NCBI RefSeq assembly: GCF_038725785.1
Contig: NZ_CP109796.1
Coordinates: forward strand, 3,720,001 to 3,784,000
Source: Termitidicoccus mucosus
GTDB taxonomy: Bacteria; Verrucomicrobiota; Verrucomicrobiia; Opitutales; Opitutaceae
Length of the DNA stretch: 64,000 nt
Reading direction: 5' to 3'
Shown: positions 34,770-42,733 of the stretch, piece by piece
Numbering within the stretch: position 1 is the first letter of the stretch
Layout of the letters: each line of letters opens with the position of its first letter
The notes under the pieces: generated by a model
What the model was told of the DNA's origin: nothing
The model's database searches: none
What the model saw: only the letters and a program-made list of their open reading frames with translations
Translations under genes and position numbers: made by a program

Positions 34770-37253
34770 TCACGCGGTTGCCGTGGCCGAGGTGATGGTC
34801 TCGCCCGGCGCGCAATCGCGGCGCGCGCCGCCGTGCAGCTCAAACGCCGCCGGCGCGGTGTTCGCCGCATCGGCCGTCACGGTGATCGCGGCGCGCGTGA
34901 CGCGCACCGCGAACCATTGGCCGCGCGTGCAGAAACGGAACGCCAGGGCGCGCCATGCGGACGGCAGTATCGGATTTACGGATACGAAATCGCGCGCCAT
35001 GCGCAGCCCGCCGAAGCCGAGCACGGCGGTCATCCACGCGCCGCCGTTCGCCGCCGGGTGCGTGCCGCCGATGTAGAGCGGGCCGACGTATTGTTTTGAG
35101 TTGCCCGTCAGGTCGATGGTCGCGGTCTTGAGAAAGTAGCGATACGCCCAGTCCGTCTTGCCGATGTCGGCCGCCACGAGCGCGTAAACGCACGGGCTGA
35201 GACTGGAACCGTGCTCGGTGCGCGGCTCGTAATACTCCCAGTTGGCGCGCTTGACCTCGTCGGAAAACTCGTCGCGAAACAGGTGCGTCATCAACACCAC
35301 GTCGGCCTGCTTGATGACCTTGGTGTTCGCCGCCACGCCGTGGGTCGCGCCCCAGTATTCGTTCGGCTTGATGACGCGGGCGCGCACCTCGGCCAGGCTC
35401 GCGTCCTCCAGCCGGCGGTAGCCGTCGAATTGCTCGATGATTCCGGTGCCGGGCGCGGGCTGCGGACGGTAAAGCGCCGCCGCCATCTCCTCCAGCCGGC
35501 GCGCGTCGTCCCCGTAGTCGAGGCGCGCGACCAGCTCCGCACGGGCCGCCTGCGCGTGCTCCGCCAGCAACGCCAGCGTGTCGAGGGCGATGCGCAGCGT
35601 GGCCGCGACCATGGCATTGGTGAAGGCGTTGTTGTCCACGCGCTCGTGGTATTCGTCGGGACCGACGACATCGCGCAGCTCAAACCGGCGCGTGTCGGGA
35701 TTGATGCAGGCGCGGGAAAGGAAAAAACGCGCGCACTCCAGCACGACCTCCGCGCCCGTGCCGGCGAGGAAGCCGAGGTCGCCCGTCTGCTCGAAATGCC
35801 GCCACACCGCCACCGCCACATCGGCGCTGATGTGCACCTGCCTGTCGCGGAAATATGTGCGCAGCGGACGGCCGGTGAACACGTCGGTGACGTTGAAATA
35901 CGTGCAGGCGTCGTCGCCCGTCTCCTGGCTTTCCCACGCGTAGAACGCGCCGCGAAACCCGAGGTCGGCCGCCTTGCGCCGCGCACCGTCGAGCGTATGC
36001 CGCCGGTAGGCGAGCAGCCGCCGCGCCGTCTCGGGCTGCGTGTGGTTGAAGAACGGCAGCATGAAGATTTCCGTGTCCCAAAACACGCCGCCCTTGTAAA
36101 CCTGTCCCGACAGCCCGCGCGCCGGAATCGACACGCGATCCGAGTGCCCCGGCGCGATGATGAGGAGCTGGTAGATGCTGTGCCGAAGCGCCAGTTGCGC
36201 CCCGTCGTCACCCTCGATTTGCACGTCCGAGCGCGCCCAGCGCTCCGCCCAGACCGCGCGGTGCGCGGCAAGCAGCGCATCGTAACCGGCGGCCCGCGCC
36301 GCGCGGCAGGCCGCCGCCGCGGCATCCGCGGCGGACGGCGCGGGGCGACCTTCCCCATCCACGCCGTCGTCCGCGAAAATCGCTATGTATTGAACAAATG
36401 AATACTCAATGCCGGCCCGCGCGACGAGCGTCATGCGACGAAGAATCCTGGGCGCGCCGATTGCCCCGCTGTCGCCGGAGACAGCGGATTGAGTGGCACG
36501 GGCGACTCGCCCGTGTTCTTCGGCATTCGCGGCGCGGAGCGCCGCCGCATGGGCGAGTCGCCCATGCCACCCTATCATTTCGTCGCCGCGCAAATCGTCC
36601 TTGGCAAACGCCGGCTCCACCGCGGCCGCGACGGCCACCGCCCGTCCCTGTTCCTGCGTGCGGGCGGCGAGCCGCATCACGCCGCCGCGTTCAGACTCGG
36701 CGAAATCCCGCAAATGGGGGCCGTTCAAATCCCACACGTCGCCGTCGATGCCCGCCTCGATGACGAGCCGGCAGCCGCCCGATGTGCTCACCGCGAAACG
36801 CAACGCGCCGATATGCGTGTCGGCCGCGCTCAGGAAACGTTCCGCCCGCAGCGTCACTTCGCAGCCGTCATCCAGGCGGAACACCGTTTCACGCGAGTGC
36901 AGCGCCGCGCGCAAGTCGAGCCGCTGGCGGTGCGCGGACGGCGCGCGCGACTCCGGCGACAGCAGTTCGCCGTCGAGCCACACGCGCACGAAGAAGGGAT
37001 TCGGGGCGTTGACCGGCTCGCGCCATTTCCCCGGGACCTGGTCGTAGAGCCCCGCCAGCGTGCAGGCGGCGAGCTGCCGCCTGGAAAATTCCTCCAGCGT
37101 GCCGCGCACACCGGCGCGCCCGTTTCCGATCATGAACTTGCAGCCGTTCTTCTCGATGGCCGCCGGGTCAAACGCGGTGTCCTCCACCATCCAGCCGCGG
37201 CTGGCGGACGGCGGTGCGGGGTGCTGACGGAAGCTTTCTTTTATCGCGGTCAT
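34770..37253 (-). CDS. Glycoside hydrolase family 65 disaccharide phosphorylase
   Basis: An 827-residue GH65 enzyme. The N-terminal beta-sandwich has GWMVEDTAFDPAAIEKNGCKF and FMIGNGRAGVRGTLEE. The (alpha/alpha)6 barrel shows SGQVYKGGVFWDTEIFMLPF and the catalytic general acid Glu in DVVGPDEYHERVDNNAFTN. A phosphate-site-like segment lies late in the barrel (KQADVVLMTHLF; TEHGSSLSPCVYALVAA). GH65 enzymes phosphorolyse maltose, trehalose, kojibiose, nigerose or similar alpha-glucosides to beta-glucose-1-phosphate. Residues about 229-254 come from an inserted family C palindrome in the N-terminal domain. The start at 37253 is chosen since the additional 31 residues upstream lack similarity. It is coupled to pgmB. 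Confidence 0.92.
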   Translation of the reverse strand: MTAIKESFRQHPAPPSASRGWMVEDTAFDPAAIEKNGCKFMIGNGRAGVRGTLEEFSRRQLAACTLAGLYDQVPGKWREPVNAPNPFFVRVWLDGELLSPESRAPSAHRQRLDLRAALHSRETVFRLDDGCEVTLRAERFLSAADTHIGALRFAVSTSGGCRLVIEAGIDGDVWDLNGPHLRDFAESERGGVMRLAARTQEQGRAVAVAAAVEPAFAKDDLRGDEMIGWHGRLAHAAALRAANAEEHGRVARATQSAVSGDSGAIGAPRILRRMTLVARAGIEYSFVQYIAIFADDGVDGEGRPAPSAADAAAAACRAARAAGYDALLAAHRAVWAERWARSDVQIEGDDGAQLALRHSIYQLLIIAPGHSDRVSIPARGLSGQVYKGGVFWDTEIFMLPFFNHTQPETARRLLAYRRHTLDGARRKAADLGFRGAFYAWESQETGDDACTYFNVTDVFTGRPLRTYFRDRQVHISADVAVAVWRHFEQTGDLGFLAGTGAEVVLECARFFLSRACINPDTRRFELRDVVGPDEYHERVDNNAFTNAMVAATLRIALDTLALLAEHAQAARAELVARLDYGDDARRLEEMAAALYRPQPAPGTGIIEQFDGYRRLEDASLAEVRARVIKPNEYWGATHGVAANTKVIKQADVVLMTHLFRDEFSDEVKRANWEYYEPRTEHGSSLSPCVYALVAADIGKTDWAYRYFLKTATIDLTGNSKQYVGPLYIGGTHPAANGGAWMTAVLGFGGLRMARDFVSVNPILPSAWRALAFRFCTRGQWFAVRVTRAAITVTADAANTAPAAFELHGGARRDCAPGETITSATATA
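36493..36570. repeat. Family C palindrome inserted in frame in the GH65 gene
   Basis: A 78-base unit (26 codons) with inverted ends GTGGCA/TGCCAC. It has two internal hairpins (CACGGGCGACTCGCCCGTG and CATGGGCGAGTCGCCCATG) and the shared centre GCGGCGCGGAGC. On the gene strand it adds peptide WHGRLAHAAALRAANAEEHG. The MFS copy is read in a different frame. Confidence 0.9.
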
Positions 37254-37272
37254 GATGATGCTCCCACGGGAT

Positions 37273-38364
37273 TCATGAACCGCCAAACTCCGCAACCAGG
37301 CGGCAAGCGCGCTCAAGCTCATGCGGACGGATTTCCAGCCATACATGCGCCAGCGACGGGTTCTTCAGCCGACGCAGGACCGCCTCGCACGAATCCAGCG
37401 AGCCTAGCAGTTGCATTTTCAGCCCGGCGGACTCGACAGCCTCGAACACTTCCGGCCATTCCGATTGCGGCGGCTGGCCCGTGCCGGGCACCCACTGAAT
37501 GCCGCGTAAGTTGGGGATGGTCAGCAAATGCGGCAGGTGCGGCAACTCACCCTTGCCGTCCAGATGATAGAAAGGATGCGCGAGCCGCACGCAATTTTCC
37601 TCAAGGCGCGGACGGACGAACTCGCAAAACATCGCCGGTGAAATCATGTAGGAAAAATCCGACTGCAACATGTCACAAGTCCCGGACGAGAGCAGGCCGG
37701 CCCAGCAACTTGAAACCAGCGCCCGGGCGCGGATCATCGTGTCGAAATGATCATACGCGACCGCGCGCGCGGCCTGCTCCTCTCCGGTCAGCCGTTTGAC
37801 TTCGGCGGGGTCGTCGAGCAGGTCGAGCATCAGCGCCTCGGAGTTGCGCAGGGTCGCCAGGATGTCGAGCACGCCGCCCAAGTCGGTCATGCCGGGAATC
37901 AGCGGCTGCTTGTCCAAGCGCGATAGTTGCTCGTGGTAAAGTTCCGTCAACCAGAGCGCCCAGTCGCTCCGCGGGTCGAAGACAATGCGCATTCCGGACA
38001 GCGGCAGGCCGGCGAATTGCCCCGGCTCGAACCAAACCGTGTCCTTCCCCGCATGGCCCGTGCCGCCGACCAGGGCCGCCAGCACGCCGGGGCCGAAGTT
38101 CATCCATTGCAGCGGAAATCCGTCCCCGATGTAGCGGCGGGAGGAGAGCTTGAAATACTCCGCGTCAATGATGTCCGCCGGGGCAGCATCGCGCGGATAC
38201 TCGGGGATGAACGACCGCGGCTCCAGTCTTGATACCGGCAGCGTGGGCTCGGCGCCGGTGCAAACGATGTTAAAAACCGGACGGCCAAGCTCGCCGCGCC
38301 ACCACTGGTCATTGACGGCGATGACGGAGGAGAGATCGACCTCCTGGAGGGTCTTGGCTTTCAT
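37273..38364 (-). CDS. Uroporphyrinogen decarboxylase (URO-D)-like protein
   Basis: A 363-residue protein of the URO-D superfamily found in carbohydrate loci of Bacteroidota, Lentisphaerota and Verrucomicrobiota. Recognisable parts are SCWAGLLSSGTCDMLQSDFSYMISP (in pieces), FCEFVRPRLEENCVRLAHPFYHLDGKGELPHLP and IQWVPGTGQPP. True HemE has an N-terminal RQAGRYLPEYR motif, which is absent, so heme synthesis is unlikely. Relatives include cobalamin-dependent methyltransferases (MtaA/CmuA type) and proteins of unknown function. It overlaps the FAD oxidoreductase gene by an ATGA and precedes the GH65 gene by 19 bases, so it is translationally coupled in the cluster. Confidence 0.82.
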   Translation of the reverse strand: MKAKTLQEVDLSSVIAVNDQWWRGELGRPVFNIVCTGAEPTLPVSRLEPRSFIPEYPRDAAPADIIDAEYFKLSSRRYIGDGFPLQWMNFGPGVLAALVGGTGHAGKDTVWFEPGQFAGLPLSGMRIVFDPRSDWALWLTELYHEQLSRLDKQPLIPGMTDLGGVLDILATLRNSEALMLDLLDDPAEVKRLTGEEQAARAVAYDHFDTMIRARALVSSCWAGLLSSGTCDMLQSDFSYMISPAMFCEFVRPRLEENCVRLAHPFYHLDGKGELPHLPHLLTIPNLRGIQWVPGTGQPPQSEWPEVFEAVESAGLKMQLLGSLDSCEAVLRRLKNPSLAHVWLEIRPHELERACRLVAEFGGS

Positions 38365-39689
38365 GGGCGGGAGAGCGCGGGCAGGGCGCGGAGTTGTTTA
38401 TCCATCGCCGCGCGTATTGAACCGGATGATACGGTTGAGAGCGGAATCTTCGCCTGCGCGGCGAGCGCCGCCCCCGTGCCGGCGGCCTCGCCGAGGCCCA
38501 TGCAGGTCGGCATCACGCGGAAACTCCCCGCCGCCTCGTGCGTGGCGCTGATGCAGCGGCCGGCGGCGGCGATGTTTTCCAGATTGGCAGGAAGCAGGCA
38601 GCCCCACGGAATGCCGTAAACATGGCCGGACGGCATCGACTCGAACTGCGTCGCCGCGCTGTCCGGGCTGTGCACGTCGATCGGATAGGCGCAGCGCGTA
38701 ATCGTGTCGTTCGGCATGCGGCTCGCGCGTACGTCGTCCTCGGTGAGCACGGCGCGCCCGACGATGCGGCGGCTCTCGCGCACGCCGATTTGCGGGCCGG
38801 TCTGCGCCAGATGCGCATCGGCGAAGCCGGGGATGTGGTTGCGGAAAAAGCGCGCCAACTCGCCGGCCTGACGGCGGCCCTCGATCTCGGCGCGCGTGAC
38901 ATCGAGCGGGTCGCACGCGCTGAGCCCGTTGATGCGCGTGCCATTGATGGTGACGCGGGTCGGGTCGCCGGGCGCGGCCCAGAGCATGGCGATGTTTTCT
39001 CGCGGGATGGTCCATTCGCCGGCGGCGCGGGCGCGGGAGGCTTCCGCGCCGAAACAGTCGCACTTGACCGCGTAGCGCCCGGCCTCGATGGGCAGGCCGG
39101 CATCCGCCCACGCGCGCGGGTCGAATCCCGCCAGTTGCACCACCATCGACATCGGCTGGGCGCGTCCGTCGCTGTTGCGGCCGTGCGTGGTCTGCGCGCC
39201 CGCGGAGGCGCACACATCGGCGTCGCCGGTGGCATCGATCACATAATCGGCACGCACGCGGATGCGCGCGTTTTTCGCCACGAACTCGACCCGCCATGCA
39301 CCGTCGTCCGCGCGTGCCACGCGATCCAGCAGACAATGATAAAGCAGCGTCACGCCCGCGCGGAGGAGCGTTTCCTCCATGAGTGTTTTGGTGAACTCCG
39401 GGTCGATGTAGTCCGCGTGCGCGTAGCCGACGTGATAGGAAAGCCCCGCCGCGCGCAGCCGTCCGATGAGTCCGCGATAAGCCGCCTCGCTCAAGTCCTC
39501 GCCGCCGCCGCGATAGTTCAGATAGCAGCTCAGGTTTGCAGCCGCGCCCATGCCGCCAAGGTAGCCGTGATGTTCGACGAGGAGGACCTTGCACCCCGCC
39601 CTGCTCGCGGCGAGCGCCGCGCCATAACCGGCGGGGCCGCCGCCGACGACCAGACACGGGGTGGTAAAATCGCAGGGTTTCGCTTGCAT
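38361..39689 (-). CDS. FAD-dependent oxidoreductase (FAD_oxidored family)
   Basis: A 442-residue flavoprotein. The dinucleotide-binding motif is CLVVGGGPAGYGAALAASRA followed by LLVEHHGYLGGMGAAAN. A second FAD site appears in VIDATGDADVCASAG, and the family stretch QIGVRESRRIVGRAVLTEDD is present. The C-terminal VYGIPWGCLLPANLENIAAAGRCISATHEA also fits. Members accompany sugar-degradation clusters, but their substrates are largely unknown; some oxidise hydroxyl groups of sugars or sugar acids. It is the first gene of the minus-strand cluster and diverges from the IclR regulator. The start at 39689 puts the Rossmann strand at residue 11. Confidence 0.88.
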   Translation of the reverse strand: MQAKPCDFTTPCLVVGGGPAGYGAALAASRAGCKVLLVEHHGYLGGMGAAANLSCYLNYRGGGEDLSEAAYRGLIGRLRAAGLSYHVGYAHADYIDPEFTKTLMEETLLRAGVTLLYHCLLDRVARADDGAWRVEFVAKNARIRVRADYVIDATGDADVCASAGAQTTHGRNSDGRAQPMSMVVQLAGFDPRAWADAGLPIEAGRYAVKCDCFGAEASRARAAGEWTIPRENIAMLWAAPGDPTRVTINGTRINGLSACDPLDVTRAEIEGRRQAGELARFFRNHIPGFADAHLAQTGPQIGVRESRRIVGRAVLTEDDVRASRMPNDTITRCAYPIDVHSPDSAATQFESMPSGHVYGIPWGCLLPANLENIAAAGRCISATHEAAGSFRVMPTCMGLGEAAGTGAALAAQAKIPLSTVSSGSIRAAMDKQLRALPALSRP

Positions 39690-39775
39690 GACGACATGCT
39701 CAACCACGCCGCGGGAAAACAACCAGCCGGGACGCCGCGCGATGCGCGGCTGGATTCCACCCGCGGAACGGGTGT

Positions 39776-39880
39776 AACTCAAAGTTGTGTCACTCCCTCT
39801 TTCTTCTTTCCTCTTTATCTTTCGTCAGGCACGAGCAGGGAGAAAGAGGAAAGATTCCGGCGGTGACATCACTTTGAGTT
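39776..39880. repeat. Family B inverted repeat in the IclR/FAD intergenic region
   Basis: Outer arms AACTCAAAG (39776-39784) and CTTTGAGTT (39872-39880) enclose a CT-rich arm (39795-39822) and a GA-rich arm (39838-39855, GGGAGAAAGAGGAAAGATT). The element sits in the shared divergent promoter region, so it may affect transcription of both genes or carry the promoter. Confidence 0.78.
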
Positions 39881-39954
39881 GCAACCCCGCGGAACAGGGC
39901 GGGGCGAATAAAGATTGCCTCGCCGCACCCGCCTCGGATTCAGTTGCCCGCAAA

Positions 39955-40725
39955 ATGAGCCCGCCCCGGCAAGAACGAACCGAGACCCCGCTGACCCAAG
40001 GCATCGCCGTCGTGCGCCTGCTGCTCCAGCGCGGCTATGCGCTCGGCGTCACGCAGATCGCCGCCGATCTCGGCATGCCGAAATCTTCGCTGCACCGCCT
40101 GCTGAAGACCCTCTGCCAGATCGGTTTTCTCCAGCAAAATCCGCGCAATCACCGCTACGGCGTGGACGCGGGGATCTTTGCCTTCGTGCACGAGATCGCC
40201 GCCCATTTCGCGCGCAACATGAGCCTCGACACCGCACTGCGCAAAGCGGCCGCGACGCTCGACGCCAGCGTGTATATCGACATGCTCGGCGGGCGCAATG
40301 CCTACGTGGTGTGCGCCGCCGGCGACGAGGGCAACACCCTGCGCCTCGGCATGAACAGCCCCATACACGCCTCGTCGCCGGGCAAGATCCTCGTCGCGCA
40401 AATGCCCGAATCCTCGTGGCCCGCCTACGCACCGCGCGAGGACGACGAGGCGGTCACGCCCTGCACCAACCTTTCGCCCGAACGCTTCTATGCGCAGCTC
40501 CGCCAGGCGCGCGAGGCCGGCTTCGCCTGGAACATCCGCGAAACCAGCGTCGATCACGTGTCGGTTGCCGCCGTGGTGCGCGAGCCGCTCGTCAACCCGC
40601 CGCGCCTCGCCGTCGCGATCCTGCTCCGCCACGATGCCTATCTGCATCGCGACCAGCACGAACTCGAGCAATCCGTCCTCGCCCTCGCCGACCGCCTCGG
40701 CCGCGTGCTGGCCGTGAAACGGTGA
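39955..40725 (+). CDS. IclR-family transcriptional regulator
   Basis: A 256-residue regulator. Residues about 12-70 form the winged helix (TQGIAVVRLLLQRGYALGVT; ADLGMPKSSLHRLLKTLCQIGFL). The effector domain follows (SVYIDMLGGRNAYVVCAAGDE; LGMNSPIHASSPGKILVAQM; SVAAVVREPLVNPP). IclR proteins sense small organic acids or sugar acids. It diverges from the FAD oxidoreductase-led cluster, which makes control of that cluster the most likely role, though this is inference. An in-frame ATG at 39787 would run through the palindromic element and is rejected. Confidence 0.92.
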   Translation: MSPPRQERTETPLTQGIAVVRLLLQRGYALGVTQIAADLGMPKSSLHRLLKTLCQIGFLQQNPRNHRYGVDAGIFAFVHEIAAHFARNMSLDTALRKAAATLDASVYIDMLGGRNAYVVCAAGDEGNTLRLGMNSPIHASSPGKILVAQMPESSWPAYAPREDDEAVTPCTNLSPERFYAQLRQAREAGFAWNIRETSVDHVSVAAVVREPLVNPPRLAVAILLRHDAYLHRDQHELEQSVLALADRLGRVLAVKR

Positions 40726-40758
40726 GCGCAAATCGCCGGACTGCGCGACGCGTCAGCC

Positions 40759-41187
40759 TTACTGCTTCAGCAAAAACCGCAGCGCCGCGAAATATCCCTC
40801 CAAGCCCAGGCCGGTCACCATGCCGACGCACGCCGGCGCGGTGAGCGACTTGTGGCGGAATTCCTCGCGCTTGTAGATATTCGAAATGTGCACCTCCACC
40901 GTCGGCAGGTGCGCGCCCAGCAGCGCGTCCCGCAAGCCCACGCTCGTGTGCGTGAGCGCGCCGAAATTCACGACGAGGCCGTCCGCCTTTGCGTCCGCCA
41001 GCGCCGCGATCCGGTCAATCAACGCCCCCTCGTGGTTCGATTGGAAAAACTCCAGCCGCGCCGCGCCGTCGAACTCCGCGCGCAGCCGCTCCTCCAGTTG
41101 CGCCAGCGTGGTCGCGCCGTAAATCTCCGGCTCGCGTTTGCCGAGCCGGTCGAGATTGGGGCCGTTGAGGATGCCGATGGTTTTCAT
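40759..41187 (-). CDS. aroQ: 3-dehydroquinate dehydratase, type II
   Basis: A 142-residue enzyme of the dodecameric type II class. The catalytic Tyr and Arg lie in NGPNLDRLGKREPEIYG. The substrate loop reads NFGALTHTSVGLRDAL, and the catalytic His in VEVHISNIYKREEFRHKS. It performs the trans dehydration of 3-dehydroquinate to 3-dehydroshikimate in aromatic amino acid synthesis. The start at 41187 is fixed by MKTIGILNGPN. It is convergent with the IclR gene and not linked to other aro genes; a DAHP synthase gene lies about 15 kb away. Confidence 0.96.
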   Translation of the reverse strand: MKTIGILNGPNLDRLGKREPEIYGATTLAQLEERLRAEFDGAARLEFFQSNHEGALIDRIAALADAKADGLVVNFGALTHTSVGLRDALLGAHLPTVEVHISNIYKREEFRHKSLTAPACVGMVTGLGLEGYFAALRFLLKQ

Positions 41188-41246
41188 GGAATATAGTTTA
41201 AGTTGAGGGTGAGGGTGATGTTTAAGGGCGGTTTGAAAAATTTGAT

Positions 41247-41341
41247 TTAATCGCGGAAGCGCGGAAAGGCTGAATTTAATGGCGGGCAATCATGGCAAAA
41301 CAGGTTCCGCGTTTTCGTTTTTTCCGCGCTTCCGCGATTAA
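41247..41341. repeat. Family E-like inverted repeat, 21-bp perfect arms
   Basis: Arms 41247-41267 and 41321-41341 are exact reverse complements (TTAATCGCGGAAGCGCGGAAA). The 53-base loop shows no gene. It separates aroQ from the Nif3-like gene, both on the minus strand. Confidence 0.88.
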
Positions 41342-41357
41342 AATGCAAACCTGTTTT

Positions 41358-42110
41358 TCAGAGCGGATTCTCCGTGGCGATGAACTCCCATGGCAGTCCG
41401 AATTTTTCCGCCAGTTCCGCCGCGAGCGCGCGCACGCCGTGGGTCTCGGTCGCGTAGTGGCCGCACAAATACACGTTCAACCCCGATTCCTGCGCCACGT
41501 TGAACCACTCCTCGCGCAGTTCGCCCGTCACCAGCGTCGTCACGCCCACCGCCAGCATCCCGGGGATGGCGCTGTTGCCGCTCCCGCTGCAAAACGCCAC
41601 CTTGCCCGGCCGCTCCGGCCCGCATTCCACCGGCACCACGCGCGCGTAGAGCGATTCCAGCCGCGACCGCAGCGCCGCCCGCGTGTCCGCCCACGCCGCC
41701 ACCCAGCCCACCGGCTCGCCGTCGCGCACGAGAAACGGCTCGTCCGGCGCGAGCCCGAGTTGGCGGGCGAGCAGGGCGTTGTTGCCGATCTCCGGGTGCG
41801 CGTCGAGCGGCAGATGGCACGAATACAGCGCGCAATTTCCAAGCACCAGCGTGCTCACCCGCCCGTAAACCGGCCCGGTGATCGGACGCGGCATGTCCCA
41901 GAACATCCCGTGGTGCGCGACCAGAAAATCCACGCCCGCCGCGACCGCCTTGCGAAACGGTGCCACGCCCGAGTCCACGATCGCGCCGACCTTGGTCACG
42001 CGCCCGTCGTTCGCGACCTGCAACCCGTTGAACGCCCCCGGCGCGTCCTTGAACGCCGCGCGCCGCGTGCGTGTGTCGCAATAGTCAACCAATTCCTGAA
42101 GCGAAGCCAT
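41358..42110 (-). CDS. Nif3-like dinuclear metal-center protein
   Basis: A 250-residue member of the Nif3/YbgI family (GTP cyclohydrolase I type 2 homologue). The metal-binding histidines appear in DFLVAHHGMFWD, in YSCHLPLDAHPEIGNN and at the C-terminus in LCGHYATETHGVRALAAEL. The proteins form toroidal hexamers with two metal ions per subunit; the physiological reaction is not settled. The gene seems to be alone. Its promoter would lie in 42111-42250. Confidence 0.93.
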   Translation of the reverse strand: MASLQELVDYCDTRTRRAAFKDAPGAFNGLQVANDGRVTKVGAIVDSGVAPFRKAVAAGVDFLVAHHGMFWDMPRPITGPVYGRVSTLVLGNCALYSCHLPLDAHPEIGNNALLARQLGLAPDEPFLVRDGEPVGWVAAWADTRAALRSRLESLYARVVPVECGPERPGKVAFCSGSGNSAIPGMLAVGVTTLVTGELREEWFNVAQESGLNVYLCGHYATETHGVRALAAELAEKFGLPWEFIATENPL

Positions 42111-42350
42111 GCCCTACCCTCGCCCCGCGCCGCTCTTCGGTCAACCGCGAAGCCGTCGGGGCATGCGGCACATCGCGAGGCGAAAACCGCGAGAGCCTCG
42201 CATTTCTCATAAAAGCCGGACTCAAAGGCCAAATCTGTGAGAACATCCTATTGACAAACATGAAGATAGATTAAATGCCTTGTGCATGAAAACCTCCTGC
42301 CCGGCCAAGGCCGGTTTAGCCTGATAACACAGTCCGGCAAGAATATCACC

Positions 42351-42695
42351 ATGCACCGCTATATTGCCCGATTCATTGGTTGTATTATACTCGGTATTGT
42401 ATTTTCGATTCCCACATTTTTGGCATCCTGGGGGTCCGGCCTCGCTCCCGTCGGAAAGAAGCAGATCACAGTGCGAACCGATGGCACGACATCGGACGTT
42501 ATTGCTGCCATCGAATCGTTAGAAAGAAAAGACCTGACGATTCGGGCCACGGACAAGCCTGTAACTTTGCATCCTATCAGCATGCCCATTGTGGCGGCAC
42601 TGACGATGACAGGCATGCTGTGGATCGCGTGCGGTGTTGTGAAGCGGGTCGAGGAATCGCTGTCCTCGCCAAAGAAGAACGCGTTGAACCAGTAG
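42351..42695 (+). CDS. Small membrane protein, unknown function
   Basis: A 114-residue protein with two hydrophobic segments (FIGCIILGIVFSIPTFLASW and IVAALTMTGMLWIACGVV). Between them is a soluble part (KKQITVRTDGTTSDVIAAIESLERKDLTIRATDKPV) that looks like a small alpha/beta unit. An in-frame ATG at 42282 would add 23 residues. A TTGACA hexamer lies at 42251-42256 with an AT-rich stretch 15 bases on (TAAATG), a weak promoter candidate. The base composition is visibly less GC-rich than the surroundings, as in the next gene, and recent acquisition of both is possible. No family is recognised. Confidence 0.6.
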   Translation: MHRYIARFIGCIILGIVFSIPTFLASWGSGLAPVGKKQITVRTDGTTSDVIAAIESLERKDLTIRATDKPVTLHPISMPIVAALTMTGMLWIACGVVKRVEESLSSPKKNALNQ

Positions 42696-42733
42696 GCAGG
42701 GGCAGTTTAAAGGGACGGCGTAATATTGATCCC

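Noticed and set aside
37273-38364. hemE (uroporphyrinogen decarboxylase of heme synthesis)
   Set aside because: The N-terminal HemE signature is missing and the gene is embedded in a carbohydrate cluster.
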